Of a DNA stretch of 49,636 nucleotides, positions 29,392 through 37,486 are shown piece after piece. Below the pieces are notes generated by a model, which saw only the letters and a program-made list of their open reading frames with translations, ran no database searches and was not told the origin of the DNA. Positions within the stretch are counted from its first letter, which is position 1. The number at the start of each line of letters is the position of its first letter. This stretch comes from Actinomycetes bacterium. Lineage in GTDB: Bacteria > Actinomycetota > Acidimicrobiia > Acidimicrobiales > RAAP-2. The position numbers and the translations under genes are program-made. The DNA is taken from positions 1-49,636 of the forward strand of contig JAJXZW010000015.1 of assembly GCA_021779855.1 (NCBI GenBank), given 5' to 3'.

Positions 29392-30435
29392 TCAGGCCTC
29401 GAGCACCTCGGCCCCGGCCAGCGCCTCGGGCGCCGGCCACAGCCCCACCGCGCCGGCGACCGCGACGGTTTCGGGCGGCCCCGCCACGGCGACGTCGGCC
29501 ACGTCGCTCGGCTCCTCGACCGCGTGGGCCGCGAGCGCGCGGTGCACGGCCCGGGCGAAGGGCGACTCGAAGAACCCCCCGAGGTACGGGGTCAGCCCGA
29601 GGTCGAGGGCCCGACCCACGAGGTCGAGGGCCCGGGCGAGGCCCCCGACCCGGGGGGGCTTCACGCAGACGAGCCCCGCCGCCCGGTACCGCGCGGCCCC
29701 GCGCAGGTCCCCCAGCGTGCGCACGCCCTCGTCCAGGCTGACCGCGATCCCGGCCTCGCCGAGGCGCGCCGCGAGGCGCGCGGTCTCGACCAGGTTGCCG
29801 GGGGCGAAGGGCTGCTCCACCGCCACGACCCGCGCGACCCCGGCGACCTCGCGGGCCCGCTCGAGCACGCCCTCGGGGTCGAGGGCCGTCGCGTTGTAGT
29901 CGATGATGACGGGCACCCCGAGCGCCCCGAGGCGCTCGAGGGCGCCCGGCGCGAGCGGGCCCGGCGCGCACTTCGCGCGCACCCGCGCGACCCCGGCCGG
30001 CACCCGCCACGGCTCCGGGGAGAGCAGCGAGACGGTGGCCGTCGTGCGCACCTCGTAGCGCGCCGGCCAGAGCTCGCCGAGGGTGCGACCGCTCGCACGC
30101 AGCTCGCGATCCAGCAGCGCCATCTCCACCAGCGCCGCCGCCGCGCGCGCCACCGAGGTGCCGTCGACGGCGACCCCCGCGCGCCACCACGGCGGGATCC
30201 CCTCCCGGGCGACCCACTCGCGCACCCGGGCGAGCGCTCGCCGGGTCGCCGTCACCACCTCGGCGACACCGGGGTCGCCGTTCAGCGCGACCGGCTGGGG
30301 CGCAACCTCGCCGAAGCCGATCACCCCGTCGAGTTCGAGCTCGAGGTAGAGGCGGGGACGCGACGCGTGCGTCTGCGCGCCGCCCTCCACGACGTCGCGC
30401 AGCGCGACCTCGGTGCGATAGACGCGCGCCCTCAC
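29392..30435 (-). CDS. menC: o-Succinylbenzoate synthase (enolase superfamily)
   Basis: The protein has 347 residues and belongs to the mandelate racemase/muconate lactonizing group. The metal ligands appear in order: VIIDYNAT, VAVEQPF and AVSLDEG. The lysines of RAKCAPG and CVKPPRVGG serve as acid/base. MenC dehydrates SHCHC to o-succinylbenzoate in menaquinone synthesis. The assignment over dipeptide epimerase or racemases rests on the nearby menG and menF at 37487-39402. A GTG at 30435, 7 bases after TAGGGT, is preferred; the alternative GTG is at 30444. Confidence 0.75.
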   Translation of the reverse strand: MRARVYRTEVALRDVVEGGAQTHASRPRLYLELELDGVIGFGEVAPQPVALNGDPGVAEVVTATRRALARVREWVAREGIPPWWRAGVAVDGTSVARAAAALVEMALLDRELRASGRTLGELWPARYEVRTTATVSLLSPEPWRVPAGVARVRAKCAPGPLAPGALERLGALGVPVIIDYNATALDPEGVLERAREVAGVARVVAVEQPFAPGNLVETARLAARLGEAGIAVSLDEGVRTLGDLRGAARYRAAGLVCVKPPRVGGLARALDLVGRALDLGLTPYLGGFFESPFARAVHRALAAHAVEEPSDVADVAVAGPPETVAVAGAVGLWPAPEALAGAEVLEA

Positions 30436-30474
30436 CGTCGTCACCCTAGGGTGAACTGGTAGCGTGACCCGACG

Positions 30475-30558
30475 GCCCGGATGGCGGAATCGGTAGACGC
30501 GGAGGCCTCAAAAGCCTTTACTCGCAAGGGTGTGTGGGTTCGAGTCCCACTCCGGGCA
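30475..30558 (+). tRNA. tRNA-Leu (anticodon CAA)
   Basis: The acceptor GCCCGGA pairs with TCCGGGC (30551-30557), with discriminator A at 30558. The D-arm is GCG...CGC, the anticodon loop CTCAAAA gives anticodon CAA for UUG codons, and a long class II variable arm and T-arm GTTCGAGTC follow. CCA is not encoded. An open frame of the fabD gene runs across it but the real fabD start is downstream. Confidence 0.95.
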
Positions 30559-30635
30559 CGCGAGGGGCGCCGTGAGGGCCCGCCGGCCCGCGCGGCTTCG
30601 GTCGCACGGAGCCCAGAGGGCGCGGACCGCGCGAG

Positions 30636-30641
30636 TAGCGT
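30636..30641 (+). promoter_or_regulatory. -10 box of fabD (leaderless)
   Basis: TAGCGT lies 7 bases before the GTG at 30649. It serves as the likely promoter of the fatty acid gene set downstream of the tRNA. Confidence 0.45.
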
Positions 30642-30648
30642 GACCGCC

Positions 30649-31575
30649 GTGACCGCGCCCGCCGGCCTCCTCCTGGACGACGTCGTCGCCCTCTTCCCCG
30701 GTCAGGGCTCGATCGGCGCGGGTGCGGGCACGGCGTGGCGCGACAGCGCGCACTGGGGGCTCGTCGAGGAGGTCTCCGACGCCGCCGGCGTCGACGTGGC
30801 ACGACTCCTCCTCGAGGCCGACGACGAGGAGGTCGTGCGCACCGACAACGCCCAGATCGCGACCTTCGCGCTCTCGATGGTCGGGTACCGCGATCTCACG
30901 GCCCGCGGTCCGCGGCCCCGGTATCTCCTCGGCCACAGCCTGGGCGAGTTCAGCGCCCTGGTGGCCGCGGGCCTGCTCTCGATCGACGAGGGCGCCCGGC
31001 TCATCGCGGTGCGCGGGGCGGCCATGGCCCGCGCCGCCCGCGAGGCGCCGGGCTCGATGGTGGCCCTCATGGGCGGCGACGCCGACGCCCGGGCGGCCCT
31101 GGCGACCCTCGACGGCGTGTGGGTCGCCAACGTCAACGGCGCCCAGCAGGTGGTGGTGAGCGGCACCCGCGAGGGCTTGACCGCCCTGCTCGAGCGCCAC
31201 CGGGACCTGGGCTGGCGCCGCGCGACGGCGCTGCCCGTCGGCGGCGCCTTCCACTCGCCGCTGATGGCCCCGGCCCAGGGTGACCTCGATCAGGCGCTCG
31301 CGCGCGCTGCCTGGGGCACGACCGACCACGTCGTCGTCGCCAACGTCGACGGCCGACCCCACGCCGACGCGGCCGAGTGGCGCGATCTGCTCTCGCGCCA
31401 GCTCACCTCACCGGTGGAGTTCCTCGACGCGACCCTCGCCCTTCCCCCGAGCGTGCGCGTCACCGTCGAGATGCCCCCCGGGTCCGTCCTCACCGGGCTG
31501 ACCAAGCGCATCCGCGCGTTCGACCACCAGTACGCACCGGCCGACCCGGCCGAGATGGGAGCGATCACCCCGTGA
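30649..31575 (+). CDS. fabD: Malonyl-CoA:ACP acyltransferase
   Basis: The protein has 308 residues. The oxyanion loop VALFPGQGS is near residue 12, the nucleophile serine in GHSLGEFSAL near 96, and the catalytic histidine in GGAFHSPLM near 202. FabD loads malonate onto ACP for type II fatty acid synthesis. Two GTG codons are available; 30649 is preferred because of the leaderless-type promoter spacing, 30640 being the alternative. The stop overlaps the next gene by 4 bp. Confidence 0.92.
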   Translation: MTAPAGLLLDDVVALFPGQGSIGAGAGTAWRDSAHWGLVEEVSDAAGVDVARLLLEADDEEVVRTDNAQIATFALSMVGYRDLTARGPRPRYLLGHSLGEFSALVAAGLLSIDEGARLIAVRGAAMARAAREAPGSMVALMGGDADARAALATLDGVWVANVNGAQQVVVSGTREGLTALLERHRDLGWRRATALPVGGAFHSPLMAPAQGDLDQALARAAWGTTDHVVVANVDGRPHADAAEWRDLLSRQLTSPVEFLDATLALPPSVRVTVEMPPGSVLTGLTKRIRAFDHQYAPADPAEMGAITP

Positions 31576-32273
31576 GCCGACACGTCATCGTCACCGGCGC
31601 CAGCCGCGGCATCGGCGCCGCCATCGCCCAGCACTTCGTCGCCCTGGGCGACCAGGTCGTCGGACTGTCGCGCAGCGGCGTCGCCCCCGCGGGCTGCACC
31701 GACGCCCGGGCCGTCGACGTGGCCGACGCCGACGCCGTGGGCGCGGCGGTGAAGGCCAGCGTCGAGCGCCTCGGGCCCGTCGACGTCATGGTCGTCAACG
31801 CCGGCGTCACGCGCGACGGGCTGGCGCTGCGCATGAGCGACGAGCAGTGGCGCGAAGTACTGGCGACCGACCTCGACGGTGCCTTCTACTGCGCGCGCGC
31901 CGTCCTCCCGTCGATGGTGCGCAACCGGCGAGGGGCGATCGTCTTCATCGGCTCGGTCTCCCCCTTCATGGGCGTGCCGGGCCAGGCCAACTACGCCGCC
32001 GCCAAGGCCGGGCTCGTGGGGATGGCGCGCTCGCTCGCGACCGAGGTGGCCTCGCGCTCGATCACGGTGAACGTCGTCGCGCCCGGCCTCATCGACACCG
32101 AGATGACGACCGACCTCGCCTCGCGCGAGGCGATGACCGCGCGCATCCCCCTCGGCCACGCCGGCACGCCCTCGGATATAGCGGGCGTGGTGGGGTTCCT
32201 CGCCGGTAACCACGCCCGCTACATCACCGGCGCGGTGATCGTCGTCGACGGGGGCCTCTCGCTCGGCCACTAG
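31572..32273 (+). CDS. fabG: 3-Oxoacyl-ACP reductase (SDR family)
   Basis: The protein has 233 residues. The NADP-binding TGASRGIG is at 7-14, NAG near 77, the catalytic serine in IGSVSP near 127 and YAAAKAG near 140, and the C-terminal TGAVIVVDGG is intact. It reduces 3-oxoacyl-ACP. The GTG overlaps the fabD stop (GTGA). In many actinobacteria fabH occupies this slot between fabD and acpP; here it is a reductase instead. Confidence 0.9.
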   Translation: MSRHVIVTGASRGIGAAIAQHFVALGDQVVGLSRSGVAPAGCTDARAVDVADADAVGAAVKASVERLGPVDVMVVNAGVTRDGLALRMSDEQWREVLATDLDGAFYCARAVLPSMVRNRRGAIVFIGSVSPFMGVPGQANYAAAKAGLVGMARSLATEVASRSITVNVVAPGLIDTEMTTDLASREAMTARIPLGHAGTPSDIAGVVGFLAGNHARYITGAVIVVDGGLSLGH

Positions 32274-32298
32274 GGCGCGGGGCGCACGTCGGCCCAAG

Positions 32299-32304
32299 TA
32301 CCAT
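32299..32304 (+). promoter_or_regulatory. Likely -10 box of acpP
   Basis: TACCAT lies 29 bp before the ATG. A start near 32311 would give a short 5' leader that includes GGAGG at 32319-32323. A separate strong promoter for acpP would fit the high demand for this protein. Confidence 0.4.
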
Positions 32305-32333
32305 GGGTCGACCGACACGGAGGAACACACACA

Positions 32334-32573
32334 ATGGACCGCGAGGAAGCCTTCCAGAAGTTCAGGGACGACACCGTCGAGGTGTTGGCCGTGGACCCGT
32401 CGCAGGTGACCCCCGAGGCGTCGTTCGGAGACGACCTCGGCGCCGACAGCCTCGACCTCGTCGAGCTGGTGATGGCGCTGGAGGAGACCTTCGGCATCGA
32501 GGTGGCCGAGGACGAGCTCAAGGAGATCAAGACCGTCGGAGAGGCCTTCGAGCTCATCTACGCCAAGCTGTAG
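32334..32573 (+). CDS. acpP: Acyl carrier protein
   Basis: The 79-residue acidic protein has the phosphopantetheine attachment serine in GADSLDLVELVMALEE (residue 39). It carries growing acyl chains in the type II system. A good Shine-Dalgarno (GGAGG) precedes the ATG, and the stop shares one base with the fabF start (TAGTG). Confidence 0.97.
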   Translation: MDREEAFQKFRDDTVEVLAVDPSQVTPEASFGDDLGADSLDLVELVMALEETFGIEVAEDELKEIKTVGEAFELIYAKL

Positions 32574-33772
32574 TGCGCGTCGGGCTCACCCCCTCCGGAC
32601 CCCTCGACGGCCGACGGGTGGCGGTGACCGGCGTCGGCGCCCTGACCTGCGCCGGCGTGGGCGTCGACGCGCTCTGGTCCGCGCTGCTCAAGCCCGAGGC
32701 ACCCGACGCCATGACGATCGCGCCCTTCGACGCGACCCACCTCGGCGGCCCCAAGGAGCTGCGCCGTCTCGACCCGTTCACCCTGTACGCCCTCATGGCC
32801 GCCGACGAGGCGTGGCGCCAGAGCGGCCTCGAGGGGCCGCAGCTCGACGGCGGCAGCGTCGTCACGACGGGCATCGGCGGTCTCCAGACGGTGCTCGAGC
32901 AGGTCGTGGTCCTCAACACCAAAGGTCGTGACCGGGTCTCGCCCTTCATGGTGCCCATGATGATGCCCAACGCCGCCACCGCCGCGGTGTCCATGCGCTT
33001 CGGCCTCGGCGGTCCGGCCGAGACCGTGACGACGGCCTGCGCGGCGGGGACCCACGCGGTGGGCAACGGGGCGCGCCTCGTGGCGACGGGTCGCTGCCCG
33101 ATCGTGCTCGCCGGCGGCGCCGAGGCCGTGATCGTCGAGATCGCCGAGGCGGGCTTCCGCAACATGACGGCCCTGTCGAGCCGGGGGCTGTCACGCCCCT
33201 TCGACGTCGACCGCGACGGCTTCGTGATGGGCGAGGGGGCCGGAGTTTTGGTGCTCGAGGAGTGGGAGCACGCGCTCGCGCGCGGGGCCACCATCCTCGC
33301 CGAGGTCGTGGGCGCCGCCTCGACCGCCGACGCCTACCACCTGACGGCCCCGGACCCCGAGGGCCACGGCGCGATCCGATCGATGACCCTCGCGCTCGAG
33401 GACGCCGGCCTCAGCCCGGCCGACGTCTCGCACATCAACGCCCACGGCACCTCGACGCCGCTCAACGACCTCGCCGAGGCGGTCGCGGTGCGCGCCGTCT
33501 TCGGCGACGCCGCCCCGCCGGTCACCTCGATCAAGGGCCACCTCGGCCACTCCCTGGCCGCCGCCGGCGCCCTCGAAGCCGTGGCCTCGGTGATGACGCT
33601 CCGCCACCAGGTCATCCCGCCCACCGCCGGGACCACCGTGGTCGACCCCGCCATCGGCCTCGACGTGGTGGTCGGGGCGCCGCGCGCCGCCTCGGTCGAC
33701 GTCGTGCTCTCGAACTCCTTCGGCTTCGGCGGTCATAACGGCAGCGTGATCCTGCGCCGGGTCGCGGCCTAG
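32573..33772 (+). CDS. fabF: 3-Oxoacyl-ACP synthase II
   Basis: The protein has 399 residues of the beta-ketoacyl synthase fold. The nucleophile cysteine is in TTACAAGTHA near 157, the first histidine in NAHGTSTPLND near 291, and the lysine and second histidine in SIKGHLGHSLAAAGA near 319-325. It elongates acyl-ACP. The GTG overlaps the acpP stop, and its TAG shares CTAG with the stop of the convergent TrpF-like gene. Confidence 0.95.
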   Translation: MRVGLTPSGPLDGRRVAVTGVGALTCAGVGVDALWSALLKPEAPDAMTIAPFDATHLGGPKELRRLDPFTLYALMAADEAWRQSGLEGPQLDGGSVVTTGIGGLQTVLEQVVVLNTKGRDRVSPFMVPMMMPNAATAAVSMRFGLGGPAETVTTACAAGTHAVGNGARLVATGRCPIVLAGGAEAVIVEIAEAGFRNMTALSSRGLSRPFDVDRDGFVMGEGAGVLVLEEWEHALARGATILAEVVGAASTADAYHLTAPDPEGHGAIRSMTLALEDAGLSPADVSHINAHGTSTPLNDLAEAVAVRAVFGDAAPPVTSIKGHLGHSLAAAGALEAVASVMTLRHQVIPPTAGTTVVDPAIGLDVVVGAPRAASVDVVLSNSFGFGGHNGSVILRRVAA

Positions 33773-34428
33773 AGGGTCCACTCGTCGAAGTGGCGTTCGA
33801 CCTCGCTGTGGTCGTACGCCCAGCGCGCGTTGGCCACGAACTCGCCCAGGGCCACCGGGTCGAGCTCGCCCGGCGAGCGCTCCACGCCCGCGCGCACGTC
33901 GACCCCGAAGACCGGGTAGCGCTGGACGACCCCGATGACGTTCTCGGGGTCGAGGCCGCCCGCCACGATCACCGGCGTGCGCGGGCCGGAGCGCTCGAGC
34001 AGGTCGAGCGAGGCCTCCAGCGCGGCCGGCTCGTCGAGGTCGGGCACCAAGAGGTAGTCGACGCCCCCCGCGGTCGTGAGCCGCTCGGCGTCGAAGGGCA
34101 CCGCGCGCAAGAGGTGGTTAACCCGGTCGCTCACGTAGAGCAGGTCCTCCAGCGCCGCCGGCCCGGAGACCTCCACCGCCGTCAGGCCCGTGGCGTTGGC
34201 CACCTCGACGATCCGCTGGGGCAGCTCGTGGTGGAAGGCGCCCACCGCGACCACGCCCTGGGGGAGGCGCTTGACGATGTCGCCCACCGTGGCGACCGGC
34301 ACCTGGCGCTCGCTGCGCGACACGTCGAAGGAGACCGCGTTCGCCCCCAGGGCCACGGCGAAGAGGGCGTCCTCCTCGGTGGTGACCCCCGAGACCTTGA
34401 CGAAGAGGCCCTCAGCCGCTAGTCGCAT
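33769..34428 (-). CDS. Phosphoribosylanthranilate isomerase-like protein, cysteine missing
   Basis: The 219-residue (beta/alpha)8 protein resembles TrpF: LFVKVSGVTTEEDALFAVAL at the start, then GVVAVGAFHHELP, a late PVIVAGGLDPENV phosphate-binding stretch and a FGVDVRAGVE ending. In TrpF the first strand is normally VKICGLT, with the cysteine acting in acid/base catalysis. Here it is VKVSGVT, and the general-acid aspartate region is also altered (YLLVPDLDE). It may be a TrpF with serine, or a related enzyme with another substrate. No other trp gene is near; ygfZ lies upstream on the same strand. Confidence 0.65.
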   Translation of the reverse strand: MRLAAEGLFVKVSGVTTEEDALFAVALGANAVSFDVSRSERQVPVATVGDIVKRLPQGVVAVGAFHHELPQRIVEVANATGLTAVEVSGPAALEDLLYVSDRVNHLLRAVPFDAERLTTAGGVDYLLVPDLDEPAALEASLDLLERSGPRTPVIVAGGLDPENVIGVVQRYPVFGVDVRAGVERSPGELDPVALGEFVANARWAYDHSEVERHFDEWTL

Positions 34429-34455
34429 CGACCGCCCCCACGACGGCCACCCTAC

Positions 34456-35154
34456 TCAGGGGGTGCCGTCGACCTCGTCGACCTCGACCACGGTGACCCC
34501 GCCCTCGGTCCCGGCGCCGAGCGTACGGTGCGCGACCCCGAGCGCCTCGACGGTCCCGGCCCGCTCGAGCGCCGTCGTCACCCCGCGCGGCCCCTCCGGG
34601 CCCCGCCCGGCGAGCACGGCCTCGATCGCCCCGACGCTCGGCCCACGCGCGAACACGAGGCGCCACGGCACCCGCGCGCCGCGCGCGTCGAGCCGTCCGA
34701 CCAGCTCCTGGCCGGTGTAGCACCCCTTGGTGAACGACACGGTCGCCTCGAGCACCCGCCGACCGAGGCCGTGGGGGGTGAGGCCGCGCGCCGCCTCGGG
34801 CGCGCCGGGCCAGCGGGCGCCCACGCGCTCACCGACGGTGGCGTAGGGCCCCTCGACCGACTCCACCACCTCCAGCGAGCACGCGACGCGCAGGCGGAAG
34901 CGCTTCAGGCGCGCGAGGGTCGTCTCGGCCAGGGCGCGCTCGAGCACCAGGGCGAGGTCGTCCCCGCGACGGGTGACCCACACCGGCGCCACGACGGTGC
35001 TATCGGGCTGCAGGACGAGGCTCCACCGGGGCCGGTCGAGGTCGGTCACGTCCTGGGTGAGCTGACCCGAGAGGAACGACTCGGCGTCGGGGCCGGAGAC
35101 AACCAGTGCCGACCAGGCGATGGCCTCGGTGTCGGGCACGGGCGAGACGGTCAC
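34456..35154 (-). CDS. ygfZ: YgfZ/GcvT-like folate-binding protein
   Basis: The protein has 232 residues. The signature KGCYTGQELVGRLDARG near 154-170 is the KGCYxGQE motif of YgfZ proteins, which use folate to help repair or assemble iron-sulfur clusters. The N-terminal aminomethyltransferase-like fold is seen in SGPDAESFLSGQLTQDV. The GTG at 35154 is preferred: TAGCGT lies 7 bases upstream. It may be co-transcribed with the TrpF-like gene 27 bp downstream. Confidence 0.85.
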   Translation of the reverse strand: MTVSPVPDTEAIAWSALVVSGPDAESFLSGQLTQDVTDLDRPRWSLVLQPDSTVVAPVWVTRRGDDLALVLERALAETTLARLKRFRLRVACSLEVVESVEGPYATVGERVGARWPGAPEAARGLTPHGLGRRVLEATVSFTKGCYTGQELVGRLDARGARVPWRLVFARGPSVGAIEAVLAGRGPEGPRGVTTALERAGTVEALGVAHRTLGAGTEGGVTVVEVDEVDGTP

Positions 35155-35161
35155 GGACAGT

Positions 35162-35167
35162 ACGCTA
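35162..35167 (-). promoter_or_regulatory. -10 box of ygfZ (leaderless)
   Basis: TAGCGT on the minus strand ends 7 bases before the ygfZ GTG; the same hexamer and spacing occur at fabD. Confidence 0.45.
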
Positions 35168-35203
35168 GGCGCCGACCGTCCCGACCCACCCGCCCGAGGC
35201 CCC

Positions 35204-35392
35204 ATGTCGACCCAGACCGAGATCAACACGATCGCCTCGACCATGGCCGAGGTCGCCCGGCGCGTCACCGCCCTCGTCGAGCACGACGGCGAGGACCTCG
35301 CGCCCGACGTCTACACCGAGCTCGTCGCCGCCGAGCGGACCATCGGCGCGCTCGTGCGGCGCCTGGGGCGCATCGCCCAGCGCGTGGCCTAA
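35204..35392 (+). CDS. Small hypothetical helical protein
   Basis: The 62-residue product starts at an ATG preceded by GAGG. It is predicted helical and amphipathic (MAEVARRVTALVEHDGEDL, then AAERTIGALVRRLGRIAQRV). No known domain is seen. It is divergent from ygfZ and lies 44 bp before mshD on the same strand. A longer frame from 35120 overlaps ygfZ and is less likely. Confidence 0.55.
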   Translation: MSTQTEINTIASTMAEVARRVTALVEHDGEDLAPDVYTELVAAERTIGALVRRLGRIAQRVA

Positions 35393-35424
35393 TGGGGCTG
35401 GAAGGTCTAGCGCGGGGGTCCCGG

Positions 35425-35430
35425 TAGGGT
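35425..35430 (+). promoter_or_regulatory. Possible -10 box of mshD (leaderless)
   Basis: TAGGGT lies 6 bases before the GTG at 35437. The same hexamer could instead act as a weak Shine-Dalgarno sequence, so this assignment is ambiguous. Confidence 0.35.
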
Positions 35431-35436
35431 TCCACC

Positions 35437-36279
35437 GTGCCGATCGCCTGGCGGTGTGTCCCCTCGCTGACTCCGCTGGAGCGGCTGGCGGTGCTCAACC
35501 TGCTCGATCGCACCGAGGCCGAACTGGGTCGCGAGGCCCTCGACGAGGGCCGGCGACGGGCCGTGGTGCACGGGCGACGGGCCGAGCACTGGCTCGCCGG
35601 GGACGCCGAGCTGGTGGGCTACGCGTCGGCCACCCCCGGCGCCCACAGCACCGTGGAGATGTGCGGCGGGGGTGTCGATCCAACTCTGCTGGAGGCCCTG
35701 CGCGGGCGCCACCGCGTCATCGACTGGTGGACCCGTGACCGCACCGACGCCCCCCCGGGCGGCACGACCGTGCGTACGCTCGAGCTCCTGCGCGTCCCGC
35801 TGCCCGTGGCGGTCGAGCCCGTCCCCGAGGGAGCCGTGTTGCGCACCTTCGAGCCCACTCGCGACGCCACCGCGTGGCTCTCCCAGAACAACGCGGCCTT
35901 CGCCGACCACCCCGAGCAGGGGGCCTGGGACGAGGCCGACCTCGCCGTGCGCATGGCCGAGCCGTGGTTCGACCCCTCGGGCTTCCTCGTGCTCGAGCTC
36001 GACGGCCGGCTGGCCGCGTCGTGCTGGACGAAGGTGCACGAGCTGCACCCCGACCGCTTCGGTGAGATCTACGTGATCTCGGTCGACCCGGACTTCCAGG
36101 GCCGGCGGCTCGGCCGGGTGATGGTCACCCAGGGCCTGCACGTCCTGGCCCGACGCAACGTCGCCTCGGCCGTGCTCTTCGTGGACGAGTCCAACGAGCC
36201 GGCCCGGCACCTCTACGCGTCGCTCGGCTTCGGCCTCGAGCGGAGGGACCTCCTCGTGCGCTTCGCCGGCTCGGCCTAA
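35437..36279 (+). CDS. mshD: Mycothiol synthase (GNAT acetyltransferase)
   Basis: The protein has 280 residues: two GNAT domains, of which the C-terminal one is well conserved. The stretch WLSQNNAAFADHPEQGAWDE near 148-167 and GEIYVISVDPDFQGRRLGR near 209-227 (acetyl-CoA binding) match MshD closely. It acetylates Cys-GlcN-Ins, the last step of mycothiol synthesis, a hallmark of actinobacteria. The N-terminal domain is more diverged, as in other members. Its TAA overlaps the stop of the convergent VIT gene. Confidence 0.9.
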   Translation: MPIAWRCVPSLTPLERLAVLNLLDRTEAELGREALDEGRRRAVVHGRRAEHWLAGDAELVGYASATPGAHSTVEMCGGGVDPTLLEALRGRHRVIDWWTRDRTDAPPGGTTVRTLELLRVPLPVAVEPVPEGAVLRTFEPTRDATAWLSQNNAAFADHPEQGAWDEADLAVRMAEPWFDPSGFLVLELDGRLAASCWTKVHELHPDRFGEIYVISVDPDFQGRRLGRVMVTQGLHVLARRNVASAVLFVDESNEPARHLYASLGFGLERRDLLVRFAGSA

Positions 36280-36974
36280 CCCACGCCGACCAGGTGGCCG
36301 ATCCCGTAGGTGACGGCCGCCGAGAGCCCGGTGATGAGCAGCATGCGCCCCGCGGCGTAGGCGAGCCCGCGCCGCGTGAAGTGACCGACCCCAGCCCCCA
36401 CGAGCGCGGTGACCACCGCGGTCAGCCCGACCGACCACCACACCTCCTGGCCCGAGGAGGTGACAAGCCACGGCAGCAACGGGACGACGGCGCCCAGGGA
36501 GAAGAGCGCGAAGGAGGAGAGCGCGGCCGTCCAGGGCGCCCCGATGGCGCTCGGATCGACCCCGAGCTCCTCGCGCGTGTGGGTGCGCAGGGCGAGCTCG
36601 GGGTCGCGCATGAGGTCGGTACTCAGCCGCTCGGCCAGCTCCTCGCTGATGCCCTGGTCGAGGAAGGTCTGGCGCAGCTCGAGGCGCTCCTCCTCGGGCG
36701 AGGTCGCGAGCGCCCGGCGCTCGACCTCGATCTCGTAGAGCAGCAGATCGCGCTGGGAGCGCACCGAGAGGTACTCGCCGCTGCCCATCGAGAAGGCGCC
36801 GGCGACCAGTCCCGCCAGGCCCGCGAGGCGCACGACGTTGTGGCCCGGGTTGGCCCCGGCGAAGCCCAGGATCAACGAGACGTTGGTGACCAGGCCGTCG
36901 GCGAGCCCGAAGAGCGCGGCGCGGAACCCCCCGTTCGCGACTTGGCGATGCGGCTCGGGCTGGGCGACGCTCAC
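36276..36974 (-). CDS. VIT1/CCC1-type iron/manganese transporter
   Basis: The protein has 232 residues. A first membrane segment with FGLADGLVTNVSLILGFAGA is the VIT family signature. AGAFSMGSGEYLSVRSQRD follows, then a cytoplasmic, Glu-rich helical region (about 85-140) that binds metal in the plant family member, and three further membrane segments. These proteins export Fe2+ or Mn2+ from the cytoplasm. The GTG lies 6 bases after TAGACT. Confidence 0.88.
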   Translation of the reverse strand: MSVAQPEPHRQVANGGFRAALFGLADGLVTNVSLILGFAGANPGHNVVRLAGLAGLVAGAFSMGSGEYLSVRSQRDLLLYEIEVERRALATSPEEERLELRQTFLDQGISEELAERLSTDLMRDPELALRTHTREELGVDPSAIGAPWTAALSSFALFSLGAVVPLLPWLVTSSGQEVWWSVGLTAVVTALVGAGVGHFTRRGLAYAAGRMLLITGLSAAVTYGIGHLVGVG

Positions 36975-36980
36975 GCGACG

Positions 36981-36986
36981 AGTCTA
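36981..36986 (-). promoter_or_regulatory. -10 box of the VIT transporter gene (leaderless)
   Basis: TAGACT on the minus strand, 6 bases before GTG 36974. It is back to back with a plus-strand TAGTCT at 37015-37020 that probably serves the MaoC-menG-menF operon and ends 9 bases before its ATG. Confidence 0.5.
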
Positions 36987-37029
36987 GGTAGCCGGGACCA
37001 TCCCGCCCGACCGGTAGTCTGGCCCCGAC

Positions 37030-37485
37030 ATGGCGGCTGCGACCATCCCCCTCGACGAGCTCTCCGGTCACGTCGGCGAGCACCTCGGCTACTCCGACTA
37101 CCGGGTCGTGACCCAGGAGCAGGTCGACCGGTTCGCTGACGCCACCGGCGACCACCAGTGGATCCACGTCGACCCCGAGCGCGCCGCCGCCGGTCCCTTC
37201 GGCGGCACCATCGCCCACGGGTACCTGACCCTCTCGCTCATCCCGGTGCTCGTCGGGGCGCTCCTGCGCGTCGGGGGCGTCTCGATGGGCGTCAACTACG
37301 GCTCGAACCGGGTTCGCTTCACCTCCCCGGTGCGCGTCGGCAGCGAGGTGCGCGCCGGGGCGACCCTGGCGTCGGTGGAGGAGGTTGCCGGTGGCGTCCA
37401 GGTCGCCCTCGAGGTGACCGTCGAGGTGCGCGGACAGGAGAAGCCGGCCTGCGTCGCCGAGACCCTGACCCGGTTCTACCGCTGA
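37030..37485 (+). CDS. MaoC-like hydratase/dehydratase
   Basis: The 151-residue single hot-dog protein has the hydratase 2 motif: the aspartate and histidine of FADATGDHQWIHVDPERA at about 36-53 and GGTIAHGYLTLSLIP near 60. Such proteins hydrate trans-2-enoyl-CoA to the R-3-hydroxy form. It precedes menG by 1 bp, so the operon links it to menaquinone genes, but a direct role there is not known to me. Confidence 0.85.
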   Translation: MAAATIPLDELSGHVGEHLGYSDYRVVTQEQVDRFADATGDHQWIHVDPERAAAGPFGGTIAHGYLTLSLIPVLVGALLRVGGVSMGVNYGSNRVRFTSPVRVGSEVRAGATLASVEEVAGGVQVALEVTVEVRGQEKPACVAETLTRFYR

Positions 37486-37486
37486 C

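Noticed and set aside
30481-30648. fabD frame starting inside the tRNA gene
   Set aside because: The tRNA is complete and folded; FabD homology begins only downstream of the GTG at 30649.
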